DNA of 64,000 bases from Flavobacteriaceae bacterium D16 (GTDB taxonomy: Bacteria; Bacteroidota; Bacteroidia; Flavobacteriales; Flavobacteriaceae), in contig JAJTJC010000035.1 in NCBI GenBank assembly GCA_021295155.1, positions 930,001 through 994,000 on the forward strand, in the 5' to 3' direction. Under the pieces are notes generated by a model. That model worked only from the letters and a program-made list of their open reading frames with translations. It ran no database searches and had not been told where the DNA came from. Shown in pieces: positions 8,136-17,876 of this stretch. Made by a program: the position numbers and the translations under genes. Positions within the stretch are counted from its first letter, which is position 1, and each line of letters begins with the position of its first letter.

Positions 8136-9890
8136 ATGAAAGAACTCAAGCACGTCAATAAATATTTCCGGAAATACGGACTCAAATTGTTTATTGGGAT
8201 CATCATCACCATTATTGCAAGGGTTTTCCAGTTGGTTATGCCATCTTATGTAAAAAACTCTATTGAGGTGGTAGAGCAGTTTATTGGAGGGGAAATATCG
8301 GAATCGGCTGCCCGAGATCTGCTGCTCGAATACATACTTATTATAGTAGGTGCTGCCTTGTTATCTGGGTTTTTCACCTTTCTGATGCGACAAACAATCA
8401 TCAATGTATCACGCTATATCGAATTCGATCTGAAGAATGAGGTTTACGACCATTACCAATTGCTGAACCTTGATTTTTATAAAAGAAATCGCACCGGGGA
8501 CCTGATGAACCGAATCAGCGAAGATGTAACCCAGGTGCGAATGTATACAGGACCCGCTATCATGTATGGGATTCAAACCCTGACACTCTTTGTCTGTCTG
8601 ATTCCGTTAATGTTTATAAAAGCGCCTACAATTGCCTTTTACGCCCTGGTGCCGCTACCTATTCTTTCTGTATTAATCTACCAGATAAGTCGAATTATCC
8701 ATAAAAGGAGCACCGTAGTTCAGGAGTTTTTATCCAAACTGTCCACATTTGCCCAGGAATCTTTTTCCGGGGTATCTGTGATCAAAGCATATAACCTCGA
8801 GCCACAATTGAATGGGGAAATGAGCGGATTAGCTCATGAAGGAAAGGACAAGAGTATGGACCTGGCCAAAGTAAATGCCTGGTTCTTCCCACTAATGATC
8901 CTCCTAATAGGGATATCCAATTTATGTGTGATCTATGTAGGTGGTCAACAATACCTCAATGGAGAAATTGCCACCTTCGGGATTATTGCCGAATTTATTT
9001 TATACGTCAATATGTTGACCTGGCCGGTGGCTATTGTGGGCTGGCTGACTTCTATTGTACAACGGGCAGAAGCCTCCCAGAAACGCATCAATGAATTCCT
9101 GAAAATAGAGCCGGAAATTCGCAATGAGGTCGCCGTGGAAACCCCTATACGGGGTCAAGTTGAGTTTGATAAAGTCTCCTTCACGTATTCGGATACCCAT
9201 ATTGAAGCCCTTAAAGAGGTTTCCTTCCGTGTCAATGCGGGGGAAACCGTTGCTATTCTGGGAAAAACAGGCTCCGGAAAATCTACTGTCCTAGACCTTA
9301 TTACCAGGCTCTATGAGGCAACTTCAGGAGAAATCCGAATTGATGGGACTCCCATTCGGCAATTGAATCTTAAAGATCTTAGATCGTCCATAGGGGCAGT
9401 ACCCCAGGATGCGTTCCTGTTTTCAGACTCTATCATAAATAATATCAAATTCGGAAAGGAAGAGGCCAGGGAGGAAGAACTCATCGATGTAGCTAAAATG
9501 GCCGTTGTGCATGATAATATCATGGGGTTTTCAAAAACGTATGATACCGTTCTGGGAGAAAGGGGAATTACCTTAAGTGGAGGGCAAAAACAACGTGTTT
9601 CCATTGCCCGCGCCCTGCTCAGGAATCCAGAAATCTATCTGTTTGATGATTGCCTTTCTGCAGTGGATACAGAAACGGAAGAAGAAATCCTTAACAACCT
9701 TAAAAAAGCCTCCAGAAACCGAACCACCTTCATTGTTAGCCACCGCGTTTCGTCTGCCAAAAATGCGGATAAAATCATCGTGCTTGAAGGAGGACGTATA
9801 ATACAGGAGGGTACCCATGATCTCCTAATTGAACAGGAAGGCTATTATAAAGAGCTCTACATGCACCAATTATCGGAGAAAGAAACGTAG
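8136..9890 (+). CDS. ABC exporter half-transporter (TMD-NBD fusion)
   Basis: A 584-residue type IV ABC exporter. Six membrane helices occupy about residues 15-320 (first helix KLFIGIIITIIARVFQLVM). The ATPase domain has Walker A GKTGSGKST (about 376), signature LSGGQ (480), Walker B YLFDD (502-505) and an H-loop His (536). The residue after the Walker B Asp is Asp, not the usual catalytic Glu, and the following CLSAVD resembles MdlA/YheI-type subunits that work as heterodimers. No partner gene is adjacent. Substrate unknown; lipids or drugs are typical. The frame is open to 7968, but a good promoter at 8073-8101 places the start at the ATG at 8136. Confidence 0.9.
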   Translation: MKELKHVNKYFRKYGLKLFIGIIITIIARVFQLVMPSYVKNSIEVVEQFIGGEISESAARDLLLEYILIIVGAALLSGFFTFLMRQTIINVSRYIEFDLKNEVYDHYQLLNLDFYKRNRTGDLMNRISEDVTQVRMYTGPAIMYGIQTLTLFVCLIPLMFIKAPTIAFYALVPLPILSVLIYQISRIIHKRSTVVQEFLSKLSTFAQESFSGVSVIKAYNLEPQLNGEMSGLAHEGKDKSMDLAKVNAWFFPLMILLIGISNLCVIYVGGQQYLNGEIATFGIIAEFILYVNMLTWPVAIVGWLTSIVQRAEASQKRINEFLKIEPEIRNEVAVETPIRGQVEFDKVSFTYSDTHIEALKEVSFRVNAGETVAILGKTGSGKSTVLDLITRLYEATSGEIRIDGTPIRQLNLKDLRSSIGAVPQDAFLFSDSIINNIKFGKEEAREEELIDVAKMAVVHDNIMGFSKTYDTVLGERGITLSGGQKQRVSIARALLRNPEIYLFDDCLSAVDTETEEEILNNLKKASRNRTTFIVSHRVSSAKNADKIIVLEGGRIIQEGTHDLLIEQEGYYKELYMHQLSEKET

Positions 9891-9967
9891 AAAAAGTTGC
9901 TGAATACGCTTTTTTTTTACATTTTTGAGCTAATTAAGTCGAGATATACTAACCAGAATTATCTTAT

Positions 9968-10339
9968 ATGAGTGATAAAGGAACCATGGATCAGGAAGAA
10001 ATTCACTCCAAAGTCTTAAGAGCAGGAAGGCGAACTTACTTTTTTGATGTAAGAAGCACTAAAGCAGGAGACTATTACCTCACCATAACAGAAAGTAAAA
10101 AGTTTACACACGAGGACGGCTCATTTCATTACAAAAAGCATAAGATTTATCTTTATAAAGAAGACTTCCAGGCTTTCCGTGAGATCATGGAAGAGATGAT
10201 GGATTTTATCATTGACGAGAAAGGGGTGGAAGTAATCTCTGAAAGGCATCAGAAAGACTTTAAGAAAGAAGATGTCAGTTCAAATGGAGAGATGAAATCT
10301 CCTGAGAACTTTACAGATATTGATTTTGACGATATTTAA
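9968..10339 (+). CDS. DUF3276 protein (PUR-alpha-like nucleic acid binding)
   Basis: A 123-residue acidic-tailed protein. The central part (about 15-85: KVLRAGRRTYFFDVRSTKAGDYYLTITESKK and FHYKKHKIYLYKEDFQAF) is the DUF3276 domain, a single PUR-like repeat known from Bacteroidota and spirochaetes and expected to bind single-stranded nucleic acid. The C-terminus is rich in Asp and Glu and disordered. The likely role is RNA or DNA binding in the cytoplasm, inferred from family. It stands alone, 77 bases after the ABC exporter, and ends at a strong terminator. Confidence 0.88.
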   Translation: MSDKGTMDQEEIHSKVLRAGRRTYFFDVRSTKAGDYYLTITESKKFTHEDGSFHYKKHKIYLYKEDFQAFREIMEEMMDFIIDEKGVEVISERHQKDFKKEDVSSNGEMKSPENFTDIDFDDI

Positions 10340-10364
10340 TCGTACTTCATAAAATTAGGTTAAG

Positions 10365-10398
10365 CGGTCTTCAATTTAGAAGACCGTTTTTTATTTTT
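10365..10398 (+). terminator. Intrinsic terminator after the DUF3276 gene
   Basis: CGGTCTTC (10365-10372) pairs with GAAGACCG (10379-10386) around AATTTA, followed by TTTTTTATTTTT. Confidence 0.9.
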
Positions 10399-10430
10399 AC
10401 AATGCTACTAAACCGCTAAGAAACCATCTC

Positions 10431-12956
10431 ATGAAACCATTCAGCCTGCTATTCGGTGTATTGCTTTCCCTTAATCTGACATTTGCTCAGGAAGCACCTG
10501 ACCTCAACTACTACCTGCCCCAGGGTATTTCCTATGACCCCTCTGTGCCTAAGCCAGCTGAAATTATAGGACATGAAGTGGGTGAATGGCATGTGACCCA
10601 TGACAAGCTGGTGTTCTACATGCAGGAGCTAGCCAAACACAGTGATCGCATTACAATTGAAAACAGGGGATCAACCTTCGAAGGGAGGCCAATATTGCTG
10701 CTCACCGTTACTTCCCCGGAAAACCATGAAAACCTGGAGGATATCAGGCTTCAGCATTTGGCACTTACGGAAAGTAATAGTTCAAGTATTAATGTAGATG
10801 ATATACCTGTTGTTGTATACCAGGGCTTCTCCATCCACGGAAATGAACCCAGTGGTGCCAATGCAGGTCTTGCCTATGCTTATTACCTGGCTGCTGCCCA
10901 GGGACCTGAAATCGAAGCTCTTTTAAACGATGTGGTTATACTGATGGATCCTTCCTTCAACCCGGACGGCCTGCAACGTTTTGCCTATTGGGCAAATACT
11001 AACAGGAGTATCCAATTGAATGCTGACAATAACGAAAGGGAATACCACGAAGTATGGCCAGGGGGGCGTACTAATCACTACTGGTTCGATATGAATCGCG
11101 ATTGGCTGCCAGTTCAACTTCCGGAAAGCCGTGCACGTATTAAAACTTTCCATAAATGGTTGCCAAATATCCTTACAGATCACCATGAGATGGGTACCAA
11201 TTCTACCTTTTTCTTCCAACCCGGAGAGCCATCCCGCGTACATCCATTAACACCAAAAACAAATCAAACCCTTACTGCGGAAATTGGAAAATTTCATGCA
11301 AAGGCTTTAGACAATATCGGATCGCTTTATTATTCCGAGGAAAATTATGACGATTATTACTATGGCAAAGGATCTACTTTTCCAGACGTCAATGGAGGAG
11401 TTGGCATCTTATTTGAACAGGCTAGTTCACGTGGACATATTCAGGAAAGTGAAAACGGCACGCTAACCTTCCCCTTTACTATCCGAAACCAGTTTACTAC
11501 AGCTATTTCTACCATAAATGCGGCAAAAGAACTAAAAGCAAAACTGCTGAATTATCAGCGAAAATTCTATGAAAATAGTCGGCTTGAAGCTTCAATTAAT
11601 CGGTCGAAAGCTTTGATCTTTGGAGATAGCAAGGATGCCAACCGCACCTGGCACCTGGCTGAAATTCTGAATCGCCACAAAATACAATTCCACGAACTCT
11701 CCAGGGATGCCACTATTGGAGGTAAGACTTACCAAAAAGGCAAGGCCTTCCTGGTGCCTATGGAACAAAAAAACCAACGCCTGATCAAAGCAATGTTTGA
11801 AAAGCGGACCACATTCCAGGATAGCTTGTTTTACGATGTATCTGCCTGGACCTTACCTCTGGCCTTTAACCTGGATTACACAGAACTGCGTTCTAAAGGG
11901 TTAGCGGGTCCTGAGGTTGCTGAGCTCGTTCCACCGGTTGGTGAAGTTGTTGGAGATGCTGCTTATGCTTACCTATTCGAGTGGCATGAGTATTATACCC
12001 CTAAGGCCCTTAATAAAATCGTCAATAAAGGACTAAGGGCCAAAGTAGCTAAATCGCCCTTCACGCTGGAAGGGAAAAAATATGATTATGGTACCATCAT
12101 GATACCGGTTCAGAATCAAAATCTTGACGCAGAAACATTACATAACTTCCTGGAAGAAGTAGCCCGAGAAAGCAAAATAAGCATCGCTGCCGTGAAAACT
12201 GGTCTTACCCAGGGTATTGATCTTGGAAGCAATGATTTTGACCCTGTTAAAAAACAGAAGGTAGCTATTATTGTTGGACGGGGAATCAGGTCTTATGACG
12301 CAGGTGAAATCTGGCATCTGTTTGACACCCGATACGATATGAAGATCACCAAAATAGATACGGATTATTTCTCGCGCGCTAATCTCAGTTCATATACAGA
12401 TATAATCATCCCCAGTACTTCCGGAAGAGGCTTAAGTAAAAGTGATGCCGCAAAGCTAAGGGAATGGGTAAGTGAAGGTGGAACGCTTATTGCCTATAGG
12501 AACGCCGTAAACTGGGTGGACAGAAATGAACTGGTTAAACTGAATTTCAGGAAAGACAGTATTACCGCCAAAAAGATAACTTTTGAACAGAAAAGGGATT
12601 TTCTCGGGGCACAGGTAACTGGAGGAGCTATTTTTGAGGCCAGACAGGACAGATCACATCCTATTAATTTCGGATATAAAAATAACCGGATTTCCTTATT
12701 TAGAAATACGAATATCTATCTGGAACCGGAGACCGACAGTTATGACAATCCCCTGCAGTATACCAATTCCCCTTTACAGAGTGGTTATATTTCGGAAGAG
12801 AAGATGAAACTGATCCGAAACAGCGTGCCCTTTAAGGCCAATCGACTGGGTAGAGGACGGGTGCTCCTGTTTACAGACAATACCAATTTCCGAGCCTTCT
12901 GGTATGGCACCAACAAATTGCTGATGAATGCCATTTTCTTTGGAAATATGATGTAA
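10431..12956 (+). CDS. Secreted M14-family zinc carboxypeptidase with C-terminal GATase-like domain
   Basis: An 841-residue exported protein. A Sec signal peptide ends near LTFAQ (about residue 20). The M14 domain has the zinc pair H136 and E139 in HGNEPSG, a third zinc His in TDHHEMG (251 or 252) and a likely catalytic Glu in GILFEQ (329). The domain YDYGTIMIPVQNQ and the later VAIIVGRGIRSYDAGEIWHLFDTRYDMK region (about 600-760) resembles a class I glutamine-amidotransferase-like fold, as in other large Bacteroidota M14 proteins. It probably digests peptides outside the cytoplasm. It is flanked by terminators and is likely monocistronic. Confidence 0.87.
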   Translation: MKPFSLLFGVLLSLNLTFAQEAPDLNYYLPQGISYDPSVPKPAEIIGHEVGEWHVTHDKLVFYMQELAKHSDRITIENRGSTFEGRPILLLTVTSPENHENLEDIRLQHLALTESNSSSINVDDIPVVVYQGFSIHGNEPSGANAGLAYAYYLAAAQGPEIEALLNDVVILMDPSFNPDGLQRFAYWANTNRSIQLNADNNEREYHEVWPGGRTNHYWFDMNRDWLPVQLPESRARIKTFHKWLPNILTDHHEMGTNSTFFFQPGEPSRVHPLTPKTNQTLTAEIGKFHAKALDNIGSLYYSEENYDDYYYGKGSTFPDVNGGVGILFEQASSRGHIQESENGTLTFPFTIRNQFTTAISTINAAKELKAKLLNYQRKFYENSRLEASINRSKALIFGDSKDANRTWHLAEILNRHKIQFHELSRDATIGGKTYQKGKAFLVPMEQKNQRLIKAMFEKRTTFQDSLFYDVSAWTLPLAFNLDYTELRSKGLAGPEVAELVPPVGEVVGDAAYAYLFEWHEYYTPKALNKIVNKGLRAKVAKSPFTLEGKKYDYGTIMIPVQNQNLDAETLHNFLEEVARESKISIAAVKTGLTQGIDLGSNDFDPVKKQKVAIIVGRGIRSYDAGEIWHLFDTRYDMKITKIDTDYFSRANLSSYTDIIIPSTSGRGLSKSDAAKLREWVSEGGTLIAYRNAVNWVDRNELVKLNFRKDSITAKKITFEQKRDFLGAQVTGGAIFEARQDRSHPINFGYKNNRISLFRNTNIYLEPETDSYDNPLQYTNSPLQSGYISEEKMKLIRNSVPFKANRLGRGRVLLFTDNTNFRAFWYGTNKLLMNAIFFGNMM

Positions 12957-12977
12957 AAAGAACAAAAGGGTAAACAC

Positions 12978-14036
12978 CTATTTTCCGTAGGTTTTAACGG
13001 ATTTGATATAGATCTGATTGCATCCGAAATGAAGGGAAATCACTACGAGTGCCTGAGCGTATCCAAAAGCTGAACCCAGCAGGAAAAAGGCTAATAGATA
13101 CATCGGGGGAAATACCATTAAGGCATAGGCAAAACGAAACGTACTTGTAAATTCCGGTTCCGGTATCTTCTTTTTCTTTATCCAAAGCCAGGGAATCAAA
13201 ATTGGAAAATTGATCAGGTAAAAAATCACCTTGATTATGCCAGATGGGCCTATTTGCTTAGCCTTAGCTGGTTCTAATTTAAAATCATCAGGAAAATCGG
13301 CAATAGCCCGATTGGCTATATGAGGATCCTGAAAATCAATACCTCTTGCTATTAGGTAGGCAATAATCTGATCATAGTCGTTTTCTTCAGGAACATGAGT
13401 GGTAAGAGATTGCAATTGAATAGATACCTCAGTTCTTATCTCTACGACAGAATTCCTGAGATCCTCCTCTTTATACAGGGGCAATAGCGGGAATGTCTGG
13501 CCATAGTATAAAGAAGTAAGGTCCGGAAAGCTGGCCGCCCTTAAATAATTTACCCCTACGGGAAGTAGCAGTATTTCCCTCTCTTTACAATACTCCACCG
13601 CTTGAAATAGTATCCGTGTAAAACCTTTACTCAAGGGCCTTACACGCCTGTCCAGATGATGGTTGGCCTCAGGAAAAATAACCACAGCTTCTCCCTGACA
13701 AAGTAATTCGGCGCATCTTTGAAATATTTCTTCATTATTTTTCAGGGTATCCCGTCCATCCCTCAACCGATAAACAGGCAACATATGAAAGAATGCGAAA
13801 AAAGACCGGAACAAGGCATTTGAAAAAACGTCGGATCGCGTTAGAAAATAGGGTTTTCGCCTACAGTTGACAGCAATTAGCAGGGCATCGAGCAAGGCGT
13901 TTTGATGATTGGGCAAAAACAAAAGGGGGCCTTTTCTGGGGATACCATCCAGACCTACTGTTTTAATCTGTCCAAAATAACAGTACAATGCTGCCCTAAT
14001 AAAAAACCTGGCTATCTGGTAGATGAATTTCCTCAA
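12978..14036 (-). CDS. PlsC-like glycerolipid acyltransferase
   Basis: A 352-residue membrane-bound acyltransferase of the LPLAT superfamily, expected to make phosphatidic acid or to acylate a similar glycerolipid. The catalytic block PNHQNALLDALL is an HX5D form rather than the usual HX4D. FPEANHH replaces FPEG, as in the large flavobacterial subgroup. C-terminal hydrophobic segments (about 270-340) anchor it. The frame is open upstream to 14279, but that would overlap the divergent redoxin gene. A TTG at 14036 gives the start (M)RKFIYQIARFFIRAALYCYF, which fits the family, so I prefer it; this start is uncertain. Confidence 0.8.
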   Translation of the reverse strand: MRKFIYQIARFFIRAALYCYFGQIKTVGLDGIPRKGPLLFLPNHQNALLDALLIAVNCRRKPYFLTRSDVFSNALFRSFFAFFHMLPVYRLRDGRDTLKNNEEIFQRCAELLCQGEAVVIFPEANHHLDRRVRPLSKGFTRILFQAVEYCKEREILLLPVGVNYLRAASFPDLTSLYYGQTFPLLPLYKEEDLRNSVVEIRTEVSIQLQSLTTHVPEENDYDQIIAYLIARGIDFQDPHIANRAIADFPDDFKLEPAKAKQIGPSGIIKVIFYLINFPILIPWLWIKKKKIPEPEFTSTFRFAYALMVFPPMYLLAFFLLGSAFGYAQALVVISLHFGCNQIYIKSVKTYGK

Positions 14037-14139
14037 TTGAATGGTATGGATTTGTATCGGGAGGAAGCGCTGGCCGGCCTCCCTGTTTAATAAAAATACT
14101 ACTAACTTTACAATTGCTGTACATTCAAAAATTAATAAA

Positions 14140-14694
14140 ATGGCTCGTACCCCCAGTAATATGTTGCCGCTTGGAACCCAGGCACCCGATTTCGAATTAT
14201 TCGATACGGTTTCAGGTACCCATCTATCCCTTAATGAGATCAAGGGTCCTAAAGGAACAGTGATCATGTTTATCTGCAATCATTGTCCATTTGTAATCCA
14301 TGTGAATGAGCAACTGGTAGCTGTTGCCAATTCTTATAAACAACTTGGGATTGGATTTGCAGCCATCTCAAGCAATGATGTTGTCAATTATCCCCAGGAC
14401 TCCCCTGATCTGATGAAAGAAACTGCCCTGCGTTTAGGATACCCCTTCCCCTACCTCTATGATGAAACTCAGGAGGTAGCGCGATCTTATGACGCGGCCT
14501 GTACCCCGGACTTTTACCTATTTGACAGCTCACTATCTCTGGTGTACCGCGGACAGCTTGATTATTCCAGACCGGGCAACGGGATACCGGTTAGCGGCTC
14601 GGACCTTCGTACTGCCCTTGATCATTTACTTGGAGGTGAAAAAGTACCTGAGCCCCAGAAACCCAGCATTGGTTGCAACATCAAATGGAAATAA
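14140..14694 (+). CDS. Thioredoxin-fold peroxiredoxin-like protein (redoxin)
   Basis: A 184-residue AhpC/TSA-fold protein. The start is MARTPSNMLPLGTQAPDF, and the redox motif CNHCPF (Cys46, Cys49) replaces the usual peroxiredoxin TxxC. This CNHCPF form is common in a family of short thioredoxin-like proteins of unknown substrate. TPDFYLFD is the cis-Pro loop. It likely acts as a cytoplasmic thiol reductase or peroxidase; this is inference. The frame runs upstream to 14041 but the ATG at 14140 is the natural start. The next gene begins 12 bases after its stop. Confidence 0.85.
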   Translation: MARTPSNMLPLGTQAPDFELFDTVSGTHLSLNEIKGPKGTVIMFICNHCPFVIHVNEQLVAVANSYKQLGIGFAAISSNDVVNYPQDSPDLMKETALRLGYPFPYLYDETQEVARSYDAACTPDFYLFDSSLSLVYRGQLDYSRPGNGIPVSGSDLRTALDHLLGGEKVPEPQKPSIGCNIKWK

Positions 14695-14706
14695 AGGTGT
14701 TGTTCC

Positions 14707-15234
14707 ATGGATAGGATCAGCATTATCCCGGTAAAGCCGGAGCAGTTCGACCTCTATATTCGCATAGGTACAAAATCTTACAGGCAACACTATTTGCATC
14801 TATGGCAAAAACGGGATCCAACTCCCTATATGGAAGTCAGCTTTGTCAAAAAAGTAGTCCATCAAGAATGGGAAGACCCCAATTGCCTACTATTCCTGAT
14901 TTATCTTGAAAAGAACCCGGCTGGTATCCTCAAACTCATCCTGAATAAAACCCTGGCAGAAGCTACTGTCGGGGATTGTCTCTTTCTGGAGAGAATTTAC
15001 CTTTTGAATGAATACAGCGGTAAGGGTTTGGGCAAATACGCATTGAATTATATTGAAAAACTGGGAAGAGAACATAATCAGGAAAAGCTGTGTCTGGCGA
15101 CGATGCAAAAAGGACAGGCCCTTGATTTCTACAAGCAGAACGGATTCTCAATTATCGGTGAAAAGCAACTCAGTTTTCCCGGCCTGGTGGAGTCAGAAAG
15201 ACCGATGTTTTACCTTAGTAAAGATCTAAATTAA
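14707..15234 (+). CDS. GNAT-family N-acetyltransferase
   Basis: A 175-residue GNAT protein. Acetyl-CoA-binding features are LERIYLLNEYSGKGLGKYALNYIE (about 98-121, the R/Q-x-x-G-x-G/A loop as YSGKGLGK) and the C-terminal LDFYKQNGFSIIGE strand. Substrate not predictable. It is probably co-transcribed with the upstream redoxin gene (12-base gap). Confidence 0.85.
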   Translation: MDRISIIPVKPEQFDLYIRIGTKSYRQHYLHLWQKRDPTPYMEVSFVKKVVHQEWEDPNCLLFLIYLEKNPAGILKLILNKTLAEATVGDCLFLERIYLLNEYSGKGLGKYALNYIEKLGREHNQEKLCLATMQKGQALDFYKQNGFSIIGEKQLSFPGLVESERPMFYLSKDLN

Positions 15235-15253
15235 AACCCCTATCCAACGAATA

Positions 15254-15799
15254 TTAAATCGTATCCTGGCGCTTCAATAGTTGTTCCACATGGGTAAAAT
15301 GATGGTTGCCATGCCATGCATAGCGACCAATATTCTCTTCCAGTGTAGTACTTTGATTATCATCTGGATGAATAAACTCGCGCTTTAAATCATTCCGCGA
15401 AAGACCTTCCAAAAGATAGACCAATTTGGCGTGTACAACCTTCAAATGATCCAGGGATAACTTTATGGGCCCGGAACGGGAATCGAACAGGTTAGCCCAC
15501 TCCTTTTCGAAATAGGGTTTTATAATGGGAGCATCCTCGGTTAAGGCCCATTTAAAACGAATATAACTGTTATGGTGACTATCTGCCACATGATGTACTA
15601 CCTGCCTTACTGTCCAGCCCCCCGGCCGATAAGGTGTTTCCAGCTGTTCATCGGAAAGATTTGAGGTCAGTTCCCGGAATCTTTCTGGTAATGCATCAAG
15701 CTGATGAATCCACTCCCTGATATGTTCCTCGGTAATCGGTTCCGGTCGCTGAAACTTTCCAATAGGATATCTCAGGGATTCCAGTTGCGCTTTTTCCAT
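15254..15799 (-). CDS. YfiT/DinB-superfamily thiol transferase (bacillithiol transferase-like)
   Basis: A 181-residue four-helix DinB-fold protein. The start RYPIGKFQRPEPITEEHI and the metal-site histidines in VRQVVHHVADSHHN and AWHGNHHFTHVEQLL match the YfiT/BstA family, which transfers bacillithiol or acts on other thiol adducts. Bacillithiol occurs in many Bacteroidota, so this role is plausible but unproven here. It converges on the GNAT gene and is divergent from the peroxiredoxin gene, in a small redox neighbourhood. Confidence 0.85.
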   Translation of the reverse strand: MEKAQLESLRYPIGKFQRPEPITEEHIREWIHQLDALPERFRELTSNLSDEQLETPYRPGGWTVRQVVHHVADSHHNSYIRFKWALTEDAPIIKPYFEKEWANLFDSRSGPIKLSLDHLKVVHAKLVYLLEGLSRNDLKREFIHPDDNQSTTLEENIGRYAWHGNHHFTHVEQLLKRQDTI

Positions 15800-15974
15800 A
15801 GAATAAAATTAAGGAACTTCAAGTAAACCAGGGAATAAATGGGCCATCGACTATTCTCCTTTTGGGTTCTTAATTATTAACAGAAATTTAATTCATTTTG
15901 CGTTATAATGTGAGGCCAAAACAACATTAATCTAGTAATTTTATAGGATAATATAAATAGAAAAATAATCTAAT

Positions 15975-16613
15975 ATGGCAACAATTCGATTGGGCGACAC
16001 AGCCCCTGATTTTACTGCAGACAGTTCTGTAGGTACACTGAACTTATACGATTATCTTGGCGATGGATGGGGAATTCTTTTTTCACATCCTGCTGATTTC
16101 ACGCCAGTTTGTACTACGGAGTTAGGTACTGCTTCCAAATTCAAGGATGAGTTTGACAAGAGAAACGTAAAAATGTTGGCCTTAAGTGTGGATGGAGCCA
16201 GCTCTCATAATGAATGGATCAAAGACATAAATGAAACACAGGATACTCAGGTGAATTTCCCTATTATCGCTGATGAAGATCGCAAGGTATCTGATCTATA
16301 CGATATGATCCACCCCAAGGCAGATAATACCCTGACGGTACGATCTGTTTATATCATCGCTCCTGATAAAACAATTAAATTGATCATCACTTATCCGGCT
16401 TCTACAGGAAGAAATTTCCACGAACTACTTCGTGTAATCGATTCGCTGCAGTTAACGGCTTATAACAAAGTAGCAACCCCGGCTAATTGGGAACACGGTG
16501 AAGATGTTGTAGTAATACCCTCAATTTCTACCGATGAAGCCCGACAAATTTTCAAGAAAGGAGTGACGGAAATTAAACCTTATCTCCGAATGACCCCTGA
16601 CCCCACAGCATAA
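15975..16613 (+). CDS. 1-Cys peroxiredoxin (Prx6 type)
   Basis: A 212-residue peroxiredoxin. The peroxidatic Cys46 lies in FTPVCTTEL. No second Cys is visible, so it is a 1-Cys enzyme. The C-terminal extension (LQLTAYNKVATPANWEHGEDVVVIPS) is the Prx6 dimerisation domain. It reduces hydroperoxides in the cytoplasm with an external thiol. It follows a 175-base intergenic region and is closed by a strong terminator, so it is probably monocistronic. Confidence 0.95.
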   Translation: MATIRLGDTAPDFTADSSVGTLNLYDYLGDGWGILFSHPADFTPVCTTELGTASKFKDEFDKRNVKMLALSVDGASSHNEWIKDINETQDTQVNFPIIADEDRKVSDLYDMIHPKADNTLTVRSVYIIAPDKTIKLIITYPASTGRNFHELLRVIDSLQLTAYNKVATPANWEHGEDVVVIPSISTDEARQIFKKGVTEIKPYLRMTPDPTA

Positions 16614-16630
16614 AACGGATCGTCAAAAAA

Positions 16631-16661
16631 AAACCCTGTTTCGCTTGAAACAGGGTTTTTT
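16631..16661. terminator. Intrinsic terminator after the peroxiredoxin gene
   Basis: AAACCCTGTTTC (16631-16642) pairs with GAAACAGGGTTT (16647-16658) around GCTT, with A-tract before and T-tract after; it can work on both strands. Confidence 0.92.
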
Positions 16662-16741
16662 AACAGTTAACCGGTAGGGTTTCCTTTATTACAGCTGTTA
16701 TGTAGATAACAAGGGCAATTAAGAAGCTAAAAACAAGTATT

Positions 16742-16825
16742 ATGAATGTATTTTTCGGTGTTTTGATCGCTTTGGTAGCTCTTAATATGCTTTTGCTGGC
16801 AATCAGTTACCGTCAGTTCAAATAG
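16742..16825 (+). CDS. 27-residue membrane peptide
   Basis: A tiny ORF of 27 codons, almost entirely one hydrophobic helix: MNVFFGVLIALVALN, then a short basic tail SYRQFK. It lies in the 200-base gap between the peroxiredoxin terminator and the immunophilin gene. The hydrophobic core closely resembles the N-terminus of the small protein at 32487 (both read xFFxxxxALxAxNxxLL), which raises confidence that both are real. No ribosome binding site is obvious. Confidence 0.45.
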   Translation: MNVFFGVLIALVALNMLLLAISYRQFK

Positions 16826-16867
16826 TTTTCCCTTCAGCCTTTAGCTGTTAACCTCTGTCTGGAAATT

Positions 16868-17800
16868 TCACTTAACCTCAATCAGCTCAACATCAAAGAG
16901 TAAAGTTGCATTAGGTGGAATTACACCTCCTGCCCCTGCAGCTCCGTATGCTAATTCTGAAGGTATCACCAACCGGGCTTTATCGCCTACCCGTAACAAC
17001 TGAATACCTTCATCCCAGCCAGGTATTACTTGTCCAACACCCAATTGAAAACTTATGGGTTGATTTCTTTGAAACGAGGAATCAAAAACCTGTCCGTTAA
17101 GCAGGGAACCTTCATAATGAACGGAAACAGTTTTACCTTTCTCGGGACTTGGTCCTTCACCTTTTTCCAACAGTTTATAGCGCAGGCCGCTATCTGTTTT
17201 CTCAAAACCTTCTGAAACCCTTTCCAAAGCCGCATTAGCTTCTTCTTTTTCTTTTGCCAACCTATCCAATCTGGAACTTTCAAAAGACTTGAATGCCTTT
17301 TCTGCATCCCAGGATTGGGCTTCTTTACCTATTCTTACAATTTCCAAAGTATCAATAGTATCGCCCTGAGATATAGCATCTACAACTTCCTGCCCCTGAT
17401 CAACAATCCCGAATACCGTATGTTTATTATCCAGCCAGGGTGTTGCCACATGGGTGATGAAAAACTGACTGCCGTTGGTCCCCGGACCTGCATTGGCCAT
17501 AGACAAAACTCCAGGACCTGAGTGTTTCAATTCAGGGTGGAACTCATCATCAAATTTATATCCCGGATCACCTGTTCCGGTTCCAAGGGGACATCCTCCC
17601 TGAACCATAAAGTCGGCAATAACCCGGTGAAAAGTAAGTCCGTCGTAATACGGGGTTCCATCAGGCTTGGCTGTATTTTTCATATTTCCCTCGGCAAGGG
17701 CTACAAAATTCCCTACTGTTCCAGGGGTTTTGTCATGAGTAAGTTTGATAAGGATCTCTCCCCTACTGGTGTTAAATCTGGCGTAAATTCCTTCTTGCAT
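16868..17800 (-). CDS. Dual-family immunophilin: cyclophilin-FKBP fusion prolyl isomerase
   Basis: A 310-residue protein with two prolyl isomerase domains. Residues about 5-155 are a cyclophilin ([37 protein letters not shown]). Residues about 205-310 are an FKBP ([47 protein letters not shown]). A charged linker joins them. Dual-family immunophilins in this order are known from flavobacteria. It has no signal peptide and is probably cytoplasmic. It would speed folding at proline bonds. Confidence 0.93.
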   Translation of the reverse strand: MQEGIYARFNTSRGEILIKLTHDKTPGTVGNFVALAEGNMKNTAKPDGTPYYDGLTFHRVIADFMVQGGCPLGTGTGDPGYKFDDEFHPELKHSGPGVLSMANAGPGTNGSQFFITHVATPWLDNKHTVFGIVDQGQEVVDAISQGDTIDTLEIVRIGKEAQSWDAEKAFKSFESSRLDRLAKEKEEANAALERVSEGFEKTDSGLRYKLLEKGEGPSPEKGKTVSVHYEGSLLNGQVFDSSFQRNQPISFQLGVGQVIPGWDEGIQLLRVGDKARLVIPSELAYGAAGAGGVIPPNATLLFDVELIEVK

Positions 17801-17876
17801 ATCTAAAAATTAAATGAGCTGCAAAGGTAGTTTTTTTAAGGTAGATGAAGAGTTTTCACTAACCCTTAAAGGCAGA

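Noticed and set aside
14037-14279. N-terminal extension of the PlsC-like gene
   Set aside because: It would run antisense across the start of the redoxin gene and adds no family-like sequence.
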